IMG/VR virus record: IMGVR_UViG_3300034375_006997
Location: 1 to 26,739 of that record
Reading direction: 5' to 3' (one strand)
Length of the DNA: 26,739 nucleotides
From: a virus
Shown here in pieces: positions 19,445 through 24,880 of the stretch. Position 1 is the stretch's first letter; each line of letters starts with the position of its first letter. Made by a program: the position numbers and the translations under genes. The notes beneath the pieces are model-generated. The model was not told the origin of the DNA. It did no database searches and worked only from the letters and a program-made list of their open reading frames with translations.

Positions 19445-19464
19445 TTATCCACGCGATATCCACA
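19445..19464 (+). promoter_or_regulatory. Two DnaA-box-like sites
   Basis: TTATCCACG (19445-19453) and ATATCCACA (19456-19464) each differ by one base from the DnaA box TTATCCACA. They point the same way and start 11 bp apart, one helical turn. They lie in the gene-free divergent region next to an AT-rich stretch. The phage encodes a protein with a DnaA domain IV-like reader (10847-11239). Confidence 0.55.
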
Positions 19465-19713
19465 AAACGCCTATTTACTCTGGTGTAACATGCTGTTGCT
19501 CAGTAAGCTAATTGTATTTACTTCAAGCAGATTCTAGGATTTGACTTTCTAAAAAAAAAGCTGTAACTTCGCCCAAGCTATGTTAGCGATAAAGCTTCGA
19601 AGCTGTTTTTACTACGAAGCTATCAAAAGAGAGTGCGTATGTACGCACAAAACGGACACTTCTAAGCGTCATTCAAGCATATGAAGCTGTGAGAGGCGCA
19701 AAAACTGTTTTAT

Positions 19714-19721
19714 TATCTTTG
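19714..19721 (+). promoter_or_regulatory. -7 promoter box for the rightward genes
   Basis: TATCTTTG, an exact match to the Bacteroidota -7 element, followed 4 nt later by the ATG at 19726. No TTTG lies 20 nt upstream, so another activator or a different polymerase factor may be needed. The mRNA would have almost no leader. Confidence 0.55.
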
Positions 19722-19725
19722 TGAC

Positions 19726-19965
19726 ATGAGACCAAAGAAGAGATCCGTAGAAAAAGGCATGTATACCGTTGAGGTAGACGGAGAAGAGTACCTTATTAAA
19801 GGGAAGAAGGTCACCAAGAAGGGTAAGAACAAGACTGTTGTCAAGTTCAAGGCTAAAGGTGACGGCGAGAGCTCACCTATTAAGCGTATCAACGACAAGT
19901 TGGTGATGAAGAACGGTCTTGTCAAGAAGAACAAGAAGAGAACCAAGTTCGTAAAGAAGAAGTAA
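19726..19965 (+). CDS. Small lysine-rich protein
   Basis: 79 aa with about 24 lysines. A short strand-rich part in the middle (MYTVEVDGEEYLIKGKKV) is flanked by basic tails and ends in a K/R-rich run. Likely binds DNA or RNA, or neutralises packaged DNA. First gene of the rightward set, 4 nt after a -7 box; its stop overlaps the next start as TAATG. Confidence 0.65.
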   Translation: MRPKKRSVEKGMYTVEVDGEEYLIKGKKVTKKGKNKTVVKFKAKGDGESSPIKRINDKLVMKNGLVKKNKKRTKFVKKK

Positions 19966-20165
19966 TGCCTACTATTCGAAAGAAAGCCCGACAGATTGCC
20001 CGCAAAGCGGTAGAACGCCAGAAAGCTGTTGCTAAGAACTTGAAGAAGACGGACAGATCTGCTGGTAGGGCGTTGATGAAGAGGGTGAGGGAGGACAAGA
20101 GGCGCATCAAGAAGAACTACATCCAGACCCGCAAGGATATCAAAAAACAGCTTAAGAAGAAATAA
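19965..20165 (+). CDS. Small Arg/Lys-rich helical protein
   Basis: 66 aa with about 17 Lys and 11 Arg, all helix-forming (RKKARQIARKAVERQKAVAK...). Strongly basic helix suggests nucleic-acid binding or a DNA-condensing virion component. TAATG overlap with the preceding gene. Function unknown. Confidence 0.65.
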   Translation: MPTIRKKARQIARKAVERQKAVAKNLKKTDRSAGRALMKRVREDKRRIKKNYIQTRKDIKKQLKKK

Positions 20166-20166
20166 G

Positions 20167-20174
20167 TATATTTG
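20167..20174 (+). promoter_or_regulatory. -7 promoter box with short leader
   Basis: TATATTTG, matching TAnnTTTG, then CGTT and the ATG at 20179. The 12 bases ATATTTGCGTTATG-like block recurs before 20525. No clear -33 box. Confidence 0.45.
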
Positions 20175-20178
20175 CGTT

Positions 20179-20511
20179 ATGAAAGCCAAGAAAAAAAAGA
20201 CGTTTATTCACGGTCAGAACACGTCTACAATTAGAACTGACGAGGACGGTAGGAAGTTCGTTTGGTATGCTGGCTCTGACGGAACAACAGCAAAAGCATC
20301 AGATGAGAAGTGGAGTAAGATCCCAGGTGCTAAAAAGATTTACGGAACGGAAAAGCAACTCAAAAAAAAGTCGGAGGGAAACAACAACCGCATATTAACT
20401 GACGACTACATGCACAAGGTGAAGAAGGGTAAAGATGGTAGCATGAAGTTTGCCAAGAACAACATGAGAATGAGGGTAGCTTCTGCGTTAAGATCCGCCT
20501 TAAATAGATAA
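20179..20511 (+). CDS. Basic protein with an FVWYAG module
   Basis: 110 aa. After a Lys-rich start (MKAKKKKTF) comes RTDEDGRKFVWYAGSDG, then W-x-x-I-P-G-A-K-K-I-Y-G and DDYMHKV...DGSM. The same order (FVWYAG, SD-x-x-W, A-x-K-x-YG, DD-x-Y-I, DGS-Y) is present in the next gene, so the two share a domain. The C-terminus is basic helical. Probably virion-associated; role unknown. Confidence 0.65.
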   Translation: MKAKKKKTFIHGQNTSTIRTDEDGRKFVWYAGSDGTTAKASDEKWSKIPGAKKIYGTEKQLKKKSEGNNNRILTDDYMHKVKKGKDGSMKFAKNNMRMRVASALRSALNR

Positions 20512-20512
20512 G

Positions 20513-20520
20513 AATATTTG
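20513..20520 (+). promoter_or_regulatory. -7 promoter-like box
   Basis: AATATTTG followed by CGTT and the ATG at 20525, the same layout as at 20167. First base departs from TAnnTTTG. Confidence 0.35.
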
Positions 20521-20524
20521 CGTT

Positions 20525-21730
20525 ATGCCAAGACCAATGAAAGCCAACACCAGAAGATCTTTTAAAGGAGAGGGATCGAGAACTGGAAAAAATAACCCAA
20601 ATTATGACCCGCTTCGTCGTGCGACTGATCGCGTTATAAGAGAAAGAGAAGCATCTGGGGACCCGTATCCAACAAAGGGTTCTTTTGAAGATCAACAGAG
20701 ATATCGTCTAGAGAGTCAAGCCATTGCTAGAGAAAAAGGTTATTTTCTTCCTTCCATGCCTAGAAGAGAGCTGACTTCTATTGAAAGCGAATCACGAAAA
20801 ACAATAAGACGTCCCAGCTACGAGCAAGGCGGCAGATTCCCAAGCAACAATCTTGGTGAACGTATGTACGCTCAAGAGGCTTCTGAAATCAGGAGCGACG
20901 ACAAAGGAACCTTTGTATGGTATGCAGGAGACGCCGATGGTTTATCACTAGGTTCTTCAGATCAAGAATGGAAAGATGCAGGTGCCGTGAAGGTTTACGG
21001 TGATTTCAGCAAGTATGTTTTCCCGAAAGGTCTCGGACTTGACGACATGATCAAGGATGACCATGATTACATTATTCGTCCCACTGAAGACGGTTCATAC
21101 GAGCTCGACGAAGAACAAACTCAGGCACAGGCTGGGATGGAGGACGGGTTCAATATGGCTGAAGAGGTGCAGTATGACGACAGAGGTACAGCGAAAGACC
21201 TTTTAGAAAGACTGAACAGAGTCAATCCAAGAAGCGGTGAAAGAGAAATGGCTGGTGAAGCTAGAGGCGGTATGGGTGCATCAGCTACTGAAGATCTTTT
21301 GGAGAGATTGGGGCAATACAAGCGTAACGCCTACGGCAATAAGTACGAGCAGGGCGGCATGGTCGCAAAAAAAAAAGGCTCAACTATTAAGATAGCGGGT
21401 CAGTACGCTGTTGACTCTATCAAAACCACCCCAGAAGGTAACCAATACGTAAGTATGGAGCTGCCTGACGGTAAAGTAGTACCAGTATTTGGTGACTGGG
21501 AGACATACGGTAACCCAGATAGAGAGCGCCGCATTGAAGACTTGGACTACATTATCTACCCGCTCGGTGACGGTACCTATGCTCTCGATGCTGCTGAAGC
21601 TGAAGCGGAGATGCTGAGAGACGAAGCAAGAGGTGTGGCAGAGCAAGCTGGACCAAACGTTGAAGATCTGCTGCAAGAGCTGAACCAGAGATCCAGCACG
21701 AGAGGCATGAGACCAGTAAGAAGACAGTAA
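20525..21730 (+). CDS. Probable virion protein with internal repeats
   Basis: 401 aa. Basic N-terminus (MKANTRRSFKGEG). Residues ~120-200 carry the FVWYAG module shared with the previous gene and end DDHDYIIRPTEDGSYELD. Residues ~280-355 carry a second, diverged copy that ends EDLDYIIYPLGDGTYALD. Between and after them lie repeats of T-x-DLLERL (three times, last as VEDLLQEL) and two YEQGG motifs followed by basic turns. Modular repeats of this kind suggest a head-decoration, scaffold or injected protein. No enzyme motif. Located between basic small proteins and the endolysin. Confidence 0.6.
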   Translation: MPRPMKANTRRSFKGEGSRTGKNNPNYDPLRRATDRVIREREASGDPYPTKGSFEDQQRYRLESQAIAREKGYFLPSMPRRELTSIESESRKTIRRPSYEQGGRFPSNNLGERMYAQEASEIRSDDKGTFVWYAGDADGLSLGSSDQEWKDAGAVKVYGDFSKYVFPKGLGLDDMIKDDHDYIIRPTEDGSYELDEEQTQAQAGMEDGFNMAEEVQYDDRGTAKDLLERLNRVNPRSGEREMAGEARGGMGASATEDLLERLGQYKRNAYGNKYEQGGMVAKKKGSTIKIAGQYAVDSIKTTPEGNQYVSMELPDGKVVPVFGDWETYGNPDRERRIEDLDYIIYPLGDGTYALDAAEAEAEMLRDEARGVAEQAGPNVEDLLQELNQRSSTRGMRPVRRQ

Positions 21731-21868
21731 TTGGGTAGCAAGAACTACTTCAATCCTAAATTAAAACGAATCAACCCTGCTTGGGTAGCAAATAAAAATG
21801 CAGTTAAGCAAAAACCTATCGCTGAAGGAGGTCGTAAAGTCAAACACGGCCAGCCGCCTCGGTATTGA
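21731..21868 (+). CDS. Possible small basic protein overlapping the endolysin start
   Basis: 45 aa from a TTG start directly after the previous stop (GSKNYFNPKLKRINPAWVAN..., ending KVKHGQPPRY). It covers the otherwise empty 67-nt gap and runs 71 nt into the endolysin gene in another frame. An 11-bp direct repeat TTGGGTAGCAA occurs at 21731 and 21781. Composition looks protein-like, but start codon and overlap make it doubtful. Confidence 0.3.
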   Translation: MGSKNYFNPKLKRINPAWVANKNAVKQKPIAEGGRKVKHGQPPRY

Positions 21869-22268
21869 CAATACCCCAGAGGACTGGGAGATCGAAAACC
21901 TCAAGGCTGTAGCAGAGAATGTGTTCCAACCAATCCGCGATCACTTCGGTGTACCTATCGCCGTGAGCTCTGGATATAGGGGCAAGCAGCTAAACAAAGC
22001 TATCGGGGGGAGCAAGTACTCTCAGCATATGGTGGGGGAGGCACTCGACCTGGATGCCGACGTGTTCGGTCGCATCACGAATGCAGATATCTTCAACTTC
22101 GTAAAAGACAACCTGGTGTGGGACCAGATGATCTGGGAGTTCGGTGATGACGAAGAACCCAACTGGGTACATATCTCATATAAATCTGTAGGGAGAAACC
22201 GCAAGCAGATCAAACGCGCCCGCAGAGACGAGAAGAACAGAGTATACTATACTGTAGAGAATGCCTAA
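21798..22268 (+). CDS. M15-type peptidoglycan peptidase (endolysin)
   Basis: 156 aa. The start (NLSLKEVVKSNTASRLGIDN) and core match phage M15A D-Ala-D-Ala-type peptidases: SSGYRGKQLNKAIGG (58-71), S-Q-H77-M-V-G-E-A-L-D84 and W-V-H125-I-S-Y, giving the His/Asp/His zinc site. It would cut the peptide cross-links of the host cell wall at lysis or during entry. No signal peptide, so a holin or another exit route is needed. The C-terminus is basic (RNRKQIKRARRDEK). Confidence 0.88.
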   Translation: MQLSKNLSLKEVVKSNTASRLGIDNTPEDWEIENLKAVAENVFQPIRDHFGVPIAVSSGYRGKQLNKAIGGSKYSQHMVGEALDLDADVFGRITNADIFNFVKDNLVWDQMIWEFGDDEEPNWVHISYKSVGRNRKQIKRARRDEKNRVYYTVENA

Positions 22269-22395
22269 GCAAGTAAATAACTTCGCCCCAGAAGCCAACA
22301 AGGTTAGCCGACCAGGGGTACACGCTAAGACGAAGACGTCGAGCAACAAGAACAGCAAGAACTACAAGAAGTCTTACAGAGGCCAGGGCCGCTAA
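22261..22395 (+). CDS. Small basic phage protein
   Basis: 44 aa: FAPEANKVSRPGVHAKTKTS then a Lys/Asn/Ser-rich run ending YRGQGR. The RPGVHAKTKTS...KNYKK-x-YRGQGR pattern looks like a conserved small protein of Bacteroidota phages near lysis/packaging genes, though this is from memory of the pattern, not a search. It overlaps the endolysin by 8 nt and converges with the regulator gene by 4 nt. Confidence 0.65.
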   Translation: MPKQVNNFAPEANKVSRPGVHAKTKTSSNKNSKNYKKSYRGQGR

Positions 22396-22811
22396 AGTGA
22401 GTTGTAGAAACGCTGCACCGCTAGCCTACCTTTCTGCGACATCGCATAACGAACTCTGTAGTTATATTTTGTTTCATCACGGAACAGATGATCCTCTAGA
22501 CTCTGAGAAGGAGTAAGTTTATCGAAATGCTTGTACAGGTAACCCGATAGAGCCAGGGGATAAATCATTCTGTCGGCTAGGTTCTTCCTGTTCATTCCGT
22601 ATTCGGAAGCAACGTAGTCTATCGTAAAAAACTCTAGGTCGTACAAGAACAGCAGGAGCTGTAAATATGACTTAGTAAGATCCTGATTGCTTTCCAGAAA
22701 GTCGTTAGTAGCGCTTCTTAAGTTCTTTAGGTGGTTGTGCTTTACGTATTTCTCTGGTAGTTTAGAGAACTCACGAAACAATCTAGTTTTTCTAACAGCT
22801 GATTTCGGCAT
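22392..22811 (-). CDS. Winged-helix (MarR-like) regulator candidate
   Basis: 139 aa, the only - strand gene among the rightward set. A long N-terminal helix region is followed by SYLQLLLFLYDLEFFTIDYV, a helix-turn-helix (VASEYGMNRKNLADRMIYPL), a wing region, and YAMSQKGRLAVQRFY, the L-S-x-K-G-x-x-x-x-x-x-x end of MarR-type proteins. It likely binds DNA as a dimer. Its divergent position beside the box at 22825 fits control of the following + strand genes. A single-gene regulator of late expression is inference. Confidence 0.6.
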   Translation of the reverse strand: MPKSAVRKTRLFREFSKLPEKYVKHNHLKNLRSATNDFLESNQDLTKSYLQLLLFLYDLEFFTIDYVASEYGMNRKNLADRMIYPLALSGYLYKHFDKLTPSQSLEDHLFRDETKYNYRVRYAMSQKGRLAVQRFYNSL

Positions 22812-22824
22812 TGCTATTCTGTCG

Positions 22825-22832
22825 TATATTTG
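22825..22832 (+). promoter_or_regulatory. -7 promoter box
   Basis: TATATTTG, matching TAnnTTTG, 19 nt before the ATG at 22852 and 14 nt upstream of the divergent regulator's start. No clear TTTG 20 nt upstream. Likely start point for the terminase-side genes. Confidence 0.5.
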
Positions 22833-22851
22833 AAGTAAACAAATTTACATC

Positions 22852-23154
22852 ATGGATTCCAAGACCACCCTCTTCTTCGCCGAAATGTACTCACTCGTCA
22901 AGAAGATGGAGGAGGTAATCGACGACTTCGGAATGAAGGACCAGACGCTAGCCTCTATTGTCGTGGGAGTTATCGACTTCGATGAAATTGAACACGGCGA
23001 CACAGAAGCCGAAATGAAAACCATGTACAGCTTTAACCTGCAAAGCAGGCAAGAGCTAGAAGCTGTCAAGGACGTTATGGATAGCGCGTACAAAGAAGAA
23101 GACGATATCGACCTCGACGACCTGCTGGGTGACTTGGGCATATCACTAAACTAA
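22852..23154 (+). CDS. Acidic helical hypothetical protein
   Basis: 100 aa, helical and strongly acidic at the end (EEDDIDLDDLLGDLGISLN). No family recognised. First gene after the regulator gap; its TAA overlaps the next ATG by 1 nt (TAATG). Confidence 0.65.
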   Translation: MDSKTTLFFAEMYSLVKKMEEVIDDFGMKDQTLASIVVGVIDFDEIEHGDTEAEMKTMYSFNLQSRQELEAVKDVMDSAYKEEDDIDLDDLLGDLGISLN

Positions 23155-23390
23155 TGGAAGGACTTATTAGAAAGATCGTCATCGGCAAAGAGCCGAAAGA
23201 CGGCATGGCGTACTATATCGGTATGCGAGCAGGACGCGGAGAAGTGTCTGCTATTTTGGAAGATGACTACCATCTTCATAAATTTGGCAAGAAAAGATAT
23301 CTCATCTATATCGAAAACGATGAAGGCACCCTTCTTTGGAAGAGTGTAGACGAGATGCCTTGCATGCTAGAATTCGATTTAAATTTTTAA
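23154..23390 (+). CDS. Small hypothetical protein
   Basis: 78 aa, strand-rich (GLIRKIVIGKEPKDGMAYYIG, KKRYLIYIENDEGTLLWKSV). Looks like a small beta protein. Starts by 1-nt overlap; the next gene follows after 3 nt. Function unknown. Confidence 0.65.
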   Translation: MEGLIRKIVIGKEPKDGMAYYIGMRAGRGEVSAILEDDYHLHKFGKKRYLIYIENDEGTLLWKSVDEMPCMLEFDLNF

Positions 23391-23393
23391 TTA

Positions 23394-23978
23394 ATGAAAA
23401 CGTTTGACTTGTTCGTTGTTGAGATCAACAAACGGATAAACGACATTATGAAAACCGAGAGCGGACTAGAGCTCTACATAGACAACAGATTCAATGAATT
23501 CCAAAACAGAACCACAGAAGCGCCCGTCGTGGCGGTCCCGTTTAAATACGATACTGGAGTCGAAGTGGGTGACACTTTGTACTTCCACCATCTCGTTGTT
23601 GTTAACGATGGTCAGCCTCTTACTGGTGAGGATAATCACTATCTTGTACGCTTCGATCCTGATAACACCGTTAACAACCAGGCTATTGCTTACAAGTCTG
23701 CAAAGACTGGGGACGTACATCCGCTGGCGGGCTGGTCACTTCTCGAACGAGTGGAAGAAAGAGAAGAGAAACAGTCTGATATTATCGACGTTGTTAAACT
23801 CAAAGACAGCCCTGTCACGAAAGGGAAGGTCTCTTTTACTCCGCCTTGGGTGGAAGAGCTAGGGCTCGAAGTGGGAGACGTAGTTGGGTTCCGAAAGAAC
23901 ATGGACTACAGGATTACAATTGAAGAAAAAGAATACTATCGGGTCCGAGCAGAAGACTTGATGTACAAAGAAATTTAA
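23394..23978 (+). CDS. GroES-like co-chaperonin, apparently two GroES-type folds
   Basis: 194 aa. The C-terminal part reads like a GroES end: LGLEVGDVVGFRKNMDYRI (157-174), TIEEKEYYRVRAEDLM, matching V-K-V-G-D-x-V-x-F...I-D-x-x-E-Y-L-I-x-x-E-x-D-I. An earlier segment repeats the pattern: LELYI, PVVAVPFKYDTGVEVGDTLYF (45-64), a loop, then WSLLERV. So two related small barrels seem joined by an acidic linker (119-130). It would cap host GroEL to fold virion proteins, as T4 gp31 does, or replace GroES. The mobile GroEL-binding loop is not clear, so client or partner is uncertain. Confidence 0.55.
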   Translation: MKTFDLFVVEINKRINDIMKTESGLELYIDNRFNEFQNRTTEAPVVAVPFKYDTGVEVGDTLYFHHLVVVNDGQPLTGEDNHYLVRFDPDNTVNNQAIAYKSAKTGDVHPLAGWSLLERVEEREEKQSDIIDVVKLKDSPVTKGKVSFTPPWVEELGLEVGDVVGFRKNMDYRITIEEKEYYRVRAEDLMYKEI

Positions 23979-23979
23979 T

Positions 23980-24243
23980 ATGTTTAGCAGAGAAGAAATC
24001 TTTGCCCTCCTTTCTGACGAAGGGGCAATGCTTGCCGACGGTTTTGACGCGGCTGTAATCGGAATCACATTTGGAGTAAACATGGTGGCTGTATACAGCG
24101 TTCAGGGGTGCCTTGATATTTTGATGGAGGAGGACGAAATGAGCTTTACAGACGCCCTCGAATACTTCGAGTACAACATGGCTGGAGCTTACGTCGGAGA
24201 GAAGACCCCTATCTTTGTGTACGATGTCCAGGAAGACGCATAA
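23980..24243 (+). CDS. Conserved-type phage hypothetical protein
   Basis: 87 aa. Pattern DGFDAAVIGITFG, VAVYSVQGCLDILMEEDEMSFTDALEYFEYN then MAGAYVGEKTPIFV. This arrangement is common in small phage proteins near terminase genes; no biochemical role is known to me. Starts 1 nt after the GroES-like gene and overlaps the next by 20 nt. Confidence 0.7.
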   Translation: MFSREEIFALLSDEGAMLADGFDAAVIGITFGVNMVAVYSVQGCLDILMEEDEMSFTDALEYFEYNMAGAYVGEKTPIFVYDVQEDA

Positions 24244-24520
24244 GTTTACGACCATCAGTGCTGCCGAGCGCCTCATGTCCAGCATGGAGGTAGCCATCAA
24301 CAACATGATCGAAGAGGTGAAGAAGCCTGTCGATCCTGAAGCTGGTGGGTCTGCTCGGAAAGCAGAACTACAGTCTATTAAACAGACGGCTATCGATTGC
24401 AAAGAACTTCTGGTAGAGCGCCAGAGGCTAGAACAAATGGTTAAAGATCTCAGAGACAATGGAGAAATCGAACAAGAAAAAGATTACTCAGGCGGATTCG
24501 CCGAGCGCTTCTCAAAATAA
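24224..24520 (+). CDS. Helical protein, possible small terminase subunit or coiled-coil adaptor
   Basis: 98 aa from the ATG at 24224. Helical throughout: SAAERLMSSMEVAINNMIEEV, then a Pro/Gly-rich turn, then a long coiled coil (KAELQSIKQTAIDCKELLVE...LEQMVKDLRD). No helix-turn-helix is evident. Position upstream of the large terminase and size allow a small-subunit role, but the motif support is weak. Confidence 0.5.
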   Translation: MSRKTHKFTTISAAERLMSSMEVAINNMIEEVKKPVDPEAGGSARKAELQSIKQTAIDCKELLVERQRLEQMVKDLRDNGEIEQEKDYSGGFAERFSK

Positions 24521-24623
24521 CGCTAGTGGATTGATCTACTGGGATGACTATGACTTTGACAATCAGGACAGTACAACAGATTACCTAGAAATAAACATAT
24601 GCACCCGTAGCTCAGCTGGATAG
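24459..24623 (+). CDS. Possible small protein running into the tRNA gene
   Basis: 54 aa ([20 protein letters not shown]..., [23 protein letters not shown]). It starts inside the preceding gene and its stop lies inside the tRNA-Arg, 23 nt past its first base. The acidic middle fills an 80-nt gap that has no other feature, which supports it, but overlap with a tRNA is unusual. Confidence 0.4.
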   Translation: MEKSNKKKITQADSPSASQNNASGLIYWDDYDFDNQDSTTDYLEINICTRSSAG

Positions 24624-24674
24624 AGCATCTGCCTTCTAAGCAGACGGTCACAGGTTCGAGTCCTGTCGGGTGTA
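24601..24674 (+). tRNA. tRNA-Arg (anticodon UCU)
   Basis: 74 nt with a full cloverleaf: acceptor GCACCCG/CGGGTGT (one G-U), D-arm GCTC...GAGC, anticodon arm TCTGC-CTTCTAA-GCAGA with anticodon TCT, T-arm ACAGG-TTCGAGT-CCTGT, discriminator A. CCA is not encoded. It reads AGA codons, which are frequent in the phage genes seen here. Confidence 0.95.
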
Positions 24675-24691
24675 CGAATTAAATTAAAAAC

Positions 24692-24880
24692 ATGCCAGAC
24701 TTACATTGCCCAGAATGTGGTGCGGAGCGCTTTGAGCGAAACCTCACTATGAAAGTAAAAGACGGAAAGACCTACTACGTAGAGGGTCAGTGCGAATGTG
24801 GGGCTCAGATGGAGCTCACTAACCCCAAGACAGGAGCTCCAGGGTTTGGTAAGATGGGAAGATTTGGTAGAAGTTACTGA
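24692..24880 (+). CDS. Small zinc-ribbon protein
   Basis: 62 aa. C-P-E-C near 6-9 and C-E-C-G near 34-37 with strand-forming sequence between form a zinc ribbon; a Gly-rich basic tail (GAPGFGKMGRFGRSY) follows. TGATG overlap with the terminase suggests co-translation and a role near packaging or transcription. No specific family. Confidence 0.7.
   Translation: MPDLHCPECGAERFERNLTMKVKDGKTYYVEGQCECGAQMELTNPKTGAPGFGKMGRFGRSY

Larger units (their letters stand above)
18143..19648. repeat. Dense array of short perfect hairpins with different stems
   Basis: More than 35 inverted repeats, mostly 6-9 bp with 2-5-nt (typically 3-nt) loops. Each stem differs. Examples: 18143-18161, 18185-18201, 18259-18275, 18345-18365 (9+3+9), 18386-18402, 18408-18428, 18448-18464, 18484-18500, 18513-18530 (18-nt palindrome), 18540-18558, 18572-18588, 18600-18618, 18634-18652, 18663-18681, 18725-18741, 18746-18762, 18773-18789, 18833-18848, 18857-18873, 18887-18904 (palindrome), 19033-19050, 19135-19151, 19238-19257 (9+2+9), 19266-19282, 19295-19311, 19593-19604, 19633-19648. 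By chance one expects about 0.1 perfect 7+3+7 repeats in 1.5 kb (4 to the power -7 per site). It crosses coding and non-coding DNA alike, thinning after 19330. Neighbouring regions do not show it. Confidence 0.85.
18950..19725. other. Gene-free divergent region (origin candidate)
   Basis: 776 bp between the leftward and rightward gene sets. It holds the leader hairpin, many hairpins of the array, a nested structure (19153-19233), the paired DnaA-box-like sites, a T6/A9-containing AT-rich part (19420-19560) and the + strand promoter box at 19714. No frame with protein-like content is seen. The location at the divergence of replication and virion genes is typical for a phage control and origin region. 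Confidence 0.6.

Noticed and set aside
19421-19456. Rho-independent terminator around CCCCTTTTTTAAGG
   Set aside because: The stem (CCTT/AAGG) is short and the T tract lies in the loop, and no gene ends nearby.
18143-19648. CRISPR array, REP elements or iterons
   Set aside because: Repeats are inverted, not direct, and no stem sequence recurs at regular spacing, apart from the GAAGCC/GGCTTC group, which follows from repeated Lys/Ala codons.
18143-19648. N4-type virion RNA polymerase hairpin promoters
   Set aside because: Stem and loop size are similar, but N4 promoters share sequence and are few; here each stem differs and no virion polymerase gene is seen in the window.
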